Origin: JBFEYJ01 sp041562215
Lineage (GTDB): Bacteria; Pseudomonadota; Gammaproteobacteria; Thiohalomonadales; Thiohalomonadaceae
DNA: 30,618 bases
Direction of reading: 5' to 3'
Assembly: GCA_041562215.1 (NCBI GenBank)
Contig: JBFEYJ010000012.1
Span: 1 to 30,618, forward strand
Shown here one piece after another: positions 27,384-30,618 of the stretch; within the stretch, counting starts at the first letter, position 1, and every line of letters starts with the position of its first letter. A program made the position numbers and the translations under genes. Below the pieces are notes generated by a model. The model was not told the origin of the DNA, did no database searches, and worked only from the letters and a program-made list of their open reading frames with translations.

Positions 27384-27722
27384 ATGCAAAGAATTCTCAT
27401 TTCTCTGATTATACCGTTTGTCCTGTCTGCTTGCGCCCACAAAATCGATATCCAACAGGGCAATGTTATCACCGAGGAGCAACTGTCACAGGTCAAGCCT
27501 GGAATGGATCGCCATCAGGTCCGCCAACTTATCGGCACCCCTATGCTCACCGATCCTTTTCACACCAATCGGTGGGACTACTATTACAGTATGAAACCCG
27601 GCAGGAAAGAGACGGTGAGCTATCGCGCTACACTGTTCTTCAGTAACGACCGCCTTCTCCGTATCGTACGTGATGGCCCAATCCCGGAGAAAGATACCCC
27701 AAAACTTGAAAAGAAACGTTAA
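27384..27722 (+). CDS. bamE: Outer-membrane assembly lipoprotein BamE
   Basis: BamE (SmpA/OmlA) is a lipoprotein of the BAM complex that inserts beta-barrel proteins in the outer membrane. The 112-residue precursor has a lipoprotein signal with lipobox LSAC (Cys17). The mature part has the SmpA/OmlA fold with VKPGMDRHQVRQLIGTPM, then DPFHTNRWDYYYSM and LFFSNDRLLRIV. The ATG at 27384 has a GGA about 7 nt upstream; an upstream in-frame ATG at 27342 would put residues before the signal peptide. Confidence 0.95.
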   Translation: MQRILISLIIPFVLSACAHKIDIQQGNVITEEQLSQVKPGMDRHQVRQLIGTPMLTDPFHTNRWDYYYSMKPGRKETVSYRATLFFSNDRLLRIVRDGPIPEKDTPKLEKKR

Positions 27723-27857
27723 TAACCCGGCGACTATACTGGTCTATTGATTCCGGGAGACAACCACACTACTGCCGTCAGGTGGCCATTTCAGGAGCAA
27801 ACATTTATCAGGCTCCTCAACACGGCCCCCTTCCCCCTGAGAGAGTAATGGTAACCG

Positions 27858-28199
27858 TCAGGAGGCCTCGCTCTCCGCTTTACCGGCATCCCCACCGCCT
27901 TTTTTCATCTGCTTGCCTTCGGCGGCACGCTGTTTGCGGACCTCCTTGGGATCCGCAATCAAAGGACGGTAGATCTCCACGCGATCCTTGGCGCGCAGGG
28001 GCGCATCCAATTTACTCAACTTACCGAAGATCCCGACCTTGGTTTTCTCCAGGTTGATCTCGGGAAAGCGCTCCAGTACACCGGAACGTTCAATCGCGCT
28101 ACGCAGCGTCGTTCCCTCCTCCACTTCAAGCGGGATCAATACCTGAACATCCGGCAGGGCATAAACGACCTCAATCGGAAAGGTTTCACGCTTTGCCAT
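27858..28199 (-). CDS. rnfH: RnfH family protein (UPF0125)
   Basis: A 113-residue ubiquitin-fold (ThiS/MoaD-like) protein of the RnfH family. It shows IEVVYALPDVQVLIPLEVEE, VGIFGKLSKLDAPLRAKDRV and EIYRPLIADPKEVRKQRA, typical of the family; the tail is Lys/Gly/Glu rich. Its role is unknown; it is often paired with ratA, and a link to Rnf complexes was proposed. The ATG at 28199 overlaps ratA by 14 bp. In E. coli the pair ratA-rnfH is antisense to smpB, whereas here a transporter gene separates them. Confidence 0.92.
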   Translation of the reverse strand: MAKRETFPIEVVYALPDVQVLIPLEVEEGTTLRSAIERSGVLERFPEINLEKTKVGIFGKLSKLDAPLRAKDRVEIYRPLIADPKEVRKQRAAEGKQMKKGGGDAGKAESEAS

Positions 28200-28623
28200 A
28201 GACTTCCACCGCACGTTTAGAAAAGGCATCTACCAGATTGTTAGCGATCTGACTGAAGATAGGACCCAAGGCCATACCGACCAAGCGGCTGGAAAACTCG
28301 AATTCGAGATCCAGCGATATCTTGCATGCACGCTCTCCCAGTATATCGAAGCGCCAGAAGCCTTCCAGTTGCTTGAATGGCCCCTGCTCCAGGCGCATTT
28401 CGATCATCTTGTCCCGCTGGAGCCGATTTTTTGTCGTAAAGGACTTGTGCAGGCTGCCGTGAGCGATCTCGATGGTGGCGCGGATCTGATCCTCATCCTG
28501 CGACAGAATCTGCGAGGAGCGGCACCAGGGCAGGAACTTCGAATAGGAGCCGATATCATTGACCAGCGCATACATTTCGCTGGCGCTGTAGGGCACGAGA
28601 GCGGTTTTGTTTATCGTCGTCAC
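28186..28623 (-). CDS. ratA: RatA/ubiquinone-binding (START-like, COQ10-type) protein
   Basis: A 145-residue START/polyketide-cyclase fold protein. It has VPYSASEMYALVNDIGSYSKFLPWC near the start, SFTTKNRLQ, and the C-terminal helix IFSQIANNLVDAFSKRAVEV, all typical of RatA. E. coli RatA was reported to block 70S ribosome assembly, while the related Coq10 binds ubiquinone; the main role remains debated. The start is GTG at 28623 with GGAT about 8 nt upstream. It overlaps rnfH downstream. Confidence 0.9.
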   Translation of the reverse strand: MTTINKTALVPYSASEMYALVNDIGSYSKFLPWCRSSQILSQDEDQIRATIEIAHGSLHKSFTTKNRLQRDKMIEMRLEQGPFKQLEGFWRFDILGERACKISLDLEFEFSSRLVGMALGPIFSQIANNLVDAFSKRAVEVYGKA

Positions 28624-28878
28624 AATATATCCAGGTTCATTAAGTTTGTTCTGAAGCCGTTAACTCTGCTCATCATCAAGAACAAAGTGAGCCCCCTCTC
28701 CTCAAGGAAACGACTACACGAAGGCGGTCGGTTGGCCGTATCAGAAACATACGACCAAGGGGCAGATGAAACTCACAACATATAAGGGGATTTAACTCCC
28801 CTATTCCCCTGAGAGGAAAAAAATCGTGTCGCAGCGGTTACCTGTTATGTCCTTAAGAAATAACCATATATATGGAGA
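28624..28878. other. 255-bp intergenic region between transporter and ratA
   Basis: No gene is supported. The region holds CCATATATATGG (28864-28875), a perfect palindrome next to the transporter stop, and GGGGA/TCCCC arms near 28783-28803 that could form a small hairpin. AT-rich stretches upstream of the ratA GTG may hold its promoter but no clear -35/-10 pair is seen. Confidence 0.5.
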
Positions 28879-30288
28879 TTAGAACCTAATCACACCGATA
28901 GCATTAAGAAATACCAGCGTCACAGCAAGCGGACTCACATAACGGATGAGAAAATACCACAGGTTGAAGCCCACACCTTCCCCCATATTCAACTCACCCA
29001 GGCTCGAACTGCGGCGCATCTCCCAGCCGGCGAACAGGGCGATCAACAGGCCGCCGAGGGGCAACATGATATTGGCCGTGAGATAATCGAGCAAATCGAA
29101 GAAGGTCTTGCCGAAGAGCTGATATTCCTCCCCGGAAAGAAGGTTAAAAGACAAAACCGTCCCAATACCCAACAGCCAGGTAGCAATCCCCACCCAGACC
29201 GAGGCATAGATGCGGTTCACCCCGTGATTTTCCACCATCCAGGTCACCGCGGGCTCAATCAGCGAGATCGCCGAGGTCCAGGCGGCAAAGGTCAGCAGCA
29301 GAAAGAACAGGCTGCCGAAAAAGACCCCGCCCGGCATATGCCCAAAGGCAATCGGCAAGGTCTGGAAAATCAGACCGGCACCGGCGCCTGCTTCCAGCCC
29401 ATTGGCAAAGACGATGGGAAAGATCGCCATACCGGCGAGCAATGCCACCAGGGTATCCATGCCGGCAATCACCAGCGAGGTTTTGGCGATAGAGGTACGC
29501 TCTGGCAGATAAGAGCCATAGATCATGATCGCCCCCATACCGAGGCTCAGGGTAAAGAAGGCGTGCCCCAGGGCGATCAGCACCGACTCCCAGCTCAAGT
29601 GCTCTACGCCGGTCGCATCGACCTTATATAGCAAGGCATGAAAATCCACGTTGAAGAGGAAAGAGAGCCCCTTGCCAAAAGCAGGGGTATTCATTGCATA
29701 GCCGACCAGCACCAGCAGCAGCACGAACAACGCCGGCATCAGGTAGCGTACCGCCTTCTCCAGTCCACTGCGCACCCCACGCGCCACCACAACCGTCGTC
29801 ATCACCATAAAGATGGTATGCCAGGCCAACAGCCGCTCAGGGTCGGCAATCAATGCGGAGAAGATACTGCCGGCCCCGTCAGCGGTCACCCCCGTAAAAG
29901 TCCCCGCCGCAGTGCGGAAGAAATAAGCCAGCGCCCAGCCGGCAATAACCGAATAGTAGGAAAGAATGAAAAAACCGGCGAGCATTCCCGCCCAACCCAA
30001 GTATTGCCAGTGAGGAGAACGCCCCTCATCTTGAGCGAGGTGACGCATGGTATTGAGGGGACTGCGCCGGCCACGACGCCCCAGCATCACCTCGGCGATC
30101 ATAATCGGGATACCGATGATTGCGATACATAACAGGTATACCATGACGAAAGCGCCGCCGCCATTTTCACCGGTGATGTACGGGAATTTCCAGATATTTC
30201 CCAGCCCGACGGCTGAACCCGTCGCTGCAAGAATAAATGCCCAGCGGCCGGACCACTGGCCGTGCAAGGATTCCCGTTTTTCCGCCAT
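28879..30288 (-). CDS. Sodium-dependent transporter, NSS/SNF family
   Basis: A 469-residue inner-membrane protein of the neurotransmitter:sodium symporter family (LeuT/MhsT/TnaT-like), which co-transports amino acids or related solutes with Na+. The first helix shows ATGSAVGLGNIWKFPYITGE, the family hallmark, with a Na+/substrate-binding unwound part. I count 11 transmembrane segments, the usual number for the bacterial short form, ending VSPLAVTLVFLNAIGVIRF. GGGGGAG lies about 5 nt before the ATG. Substrate cannot be told from sequence. The gene lies between ratA and smpB, where no transporter is present in E. coli. Its codon use looks like its neighbours. Confidence 0.95.
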   Translation of the reverse strand: MAEKRESLHGQWSGRWAFILAATGSAVGLGNIWKFPYITGENGGGAFVMVYLLCIAIIGIPIMIAEVMLGRRGRRSPLNTMRHLAQDEGRSPHWQYLGWAGMLAGFFILSYYSVIAGWALAYFFRTAAGTFTGVTADGAGSIFSALIADPERLLAWHTIFMVMTTVVVARGVRSGLEKAVRYLMPALFVLLLVLVGYAMNTPAFGKGLSFLFNVDFHALLYKVDATGVEHLSWESVLIALGHAFFTLSLGMGAIMIYGSYLPERTSIAKTSLVIAGMDTLVALLAGMAIFPIVFANGLEAGAGAGLIFQTLPIAFGHMPGGVFFGSLFFLLLTFAAWTSAISLIEPAVTWMVENHGVNRIYASVWVGIATWLLGIGTVLSFNLLSGEEYQLFGKTFFDLLDYLTANIMLPLGGLLIALFAGWEMRRSSSLGELNMGEGVGFNLWYFLIRYVSPLAVTLVFLNAIGVIRF

Positions 30289-30342
30289 CTCACTCCCCCG
30301 GTTTCATTTTTGCCACAATTGTCGGCGAAATCGCCCCCCGCC

Positions 30343-30552
30343 TCAACTCCGGCAGGGTACAGTGGGTGATATCGGCGCCTCCACCCGGTAAAAGGCCACG
30401 AAACACACGATCGTGAAGACAACGATAGCCTTCCGGGAACCGACATCATGGCGGTGGTAAGAGGCGAAGCGCTCATACCTTCCGTCTGTTCCATGGTCAT
30501 CCAAGGGTTTTTCCGCTAAATAAAAGCCCTCCTCCCCCTGTCTCATTGCCAT
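30343..30552 (-). CDS. Possible small single-pass membrane protein upstream of transporter
   Basis: A 69-residue open frame, MAMRQGEEGFYLAEKPLDDH at the start, with a polar N-terminal half and one hydrophobic stretch (about residues 43-58, AIVVFTIVCFVAFYRV) flanked by Arg and Lys. It ends 54 bp before the transporter gene on the same strand. There is only a weak AGAG before the ATG. I do not recognise the family. It may be a real small protein co-transcribed with the transporter or a chance frame; the amino-acid mix looks protein-like, which raises the odds a little. Confidence 0.35.
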   Translation of the reverse strand: MAMRQGEEGFYLAEKPLDDHGTDGRYERFASYHRHDVGSRKAIVVFTIVCFVAFYRVEAPISPTVPCRS

Positions 30553-30575
30553 CAGTATCTCTATAATGCCGCTCT

Positions 30576-30618
30576 ATGGCTAAAAACAGCAAAACCGTCA
30601 AAGGCGCCGGCTCCAGCA
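30576..30618 (+). CDS. smpB: SsrA-binding protein SmpB (N-terminus only)
   Basis: The last 43 bases encode MAKNSKTVKGAGSS, which fits the basic N-terminus of SmpB, the partner of tmRNA in trans-translation. The divergent position relative to ratA/rnfH supports the assignment. TATAAT lies at 30562-30567, only 8 nt before the ATG, and no Shine-Dalgarno sequence is present. Only 14 codons are visible, so identity rests on context. Confidence 0.65.
   Translation, partial: MAKNSKTVKGAGSS

Noticed and set aside
27782..28057. 91-residue plus-strand frame after bamE
   Set aside because: Largely antisense to rnfH, Arg/Pro-rich and without a ribosome-binding site.
28369..28785. 138-residue plus-strand frame opposite ratA
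   Set aside because: Mostly antisense to ratA; no domain or initiation signal supports it.

Overview
The window is a gene-dense piece of a gammaproteobacterial chromosome with moderately high GC. Almost every gene is a conserved core gene, and the order matches the arrangement known from Pseudomonas-type genomes (rpoE-rse-mucD-lepA-lepB-rnc-era-recO-pdxJ; hrcA-grpE-dnaK-dnaJ; nadK-recN; fur/bamE; rnfH-ratA/smpB). A Tat-exported DsrE-like protein beside dnaJ would fit a sulfur-oxidising lineage (Chromatiales/Sedimenticola-like), but that placement is inference. No tRNA, rRNA, CRISPR array, phage gene, transposase or toxin-antitoxin module was found.

Region 1 (1-10403, minus strand) is one long envelope-stress/translation operon read right to left: rpoE, rseA, rseB, rseC, mucD/degP-like protease, a glutaredoxin-like protein, lepA, lepB, a DUF4845 protein, rnc, era, recO and pdxJ (cut by the window edge). 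Several junctions are overlapping start/stop codons (GTGA or ATGA). A sigma-E-type promoter candidate lies just upstream of rpoE, suggesting autoregulation.

Region 2 (10552-14287) holds nadB (+), convergent and overlapping with a YgfX-like membrane protein gene (-), then a 459-bp non-coding stretch with a degenerate palindromic repeat, and ygfZ (+). The sdhE gene that usually accompanies ygfX is absent here. Region 3 (14288-17160) is prfB-lysS on the minus strand; prfB has the classical programmed +1 frameshift site, and a 141-bp inverted-repeat element sits between the two genes.

Region 4 (17372-24078, minus strand) is the heat-shock cluster hrcA-grpE-dnaK-dnaJ, followed by the DsrE-like gene and dapB. 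A perfect CIRCE operator directly follows a strong sigma-70-type promoter ahead of hrcA. The leaders inside the cluster contain inverted repeats and a terminator-like hairpin between dnaK and dnaJ. Region 5 (24141-30618) has nadK-recN (+), a REP-like palindrome between convergent recN and fur, fur (-) divergent from bamE (+), ratA-rnfH (-), an 11-TM sodium-symporter-family transporter (-) with a small possible membrane ORF upstream, and the first codons of smpB (+).

No clear new multi-gene system was found. The observations most worth following are the dispersed palindromic and inverted repeats, the regulatory signals at rpoE and hrcA, the Tat/DsrE-like protein attached to the chaperone operon, the small transmembrane ORF next to the transporter, and two genes (nadB, smpB) whose -10-like boxes lie almost against the start codon.
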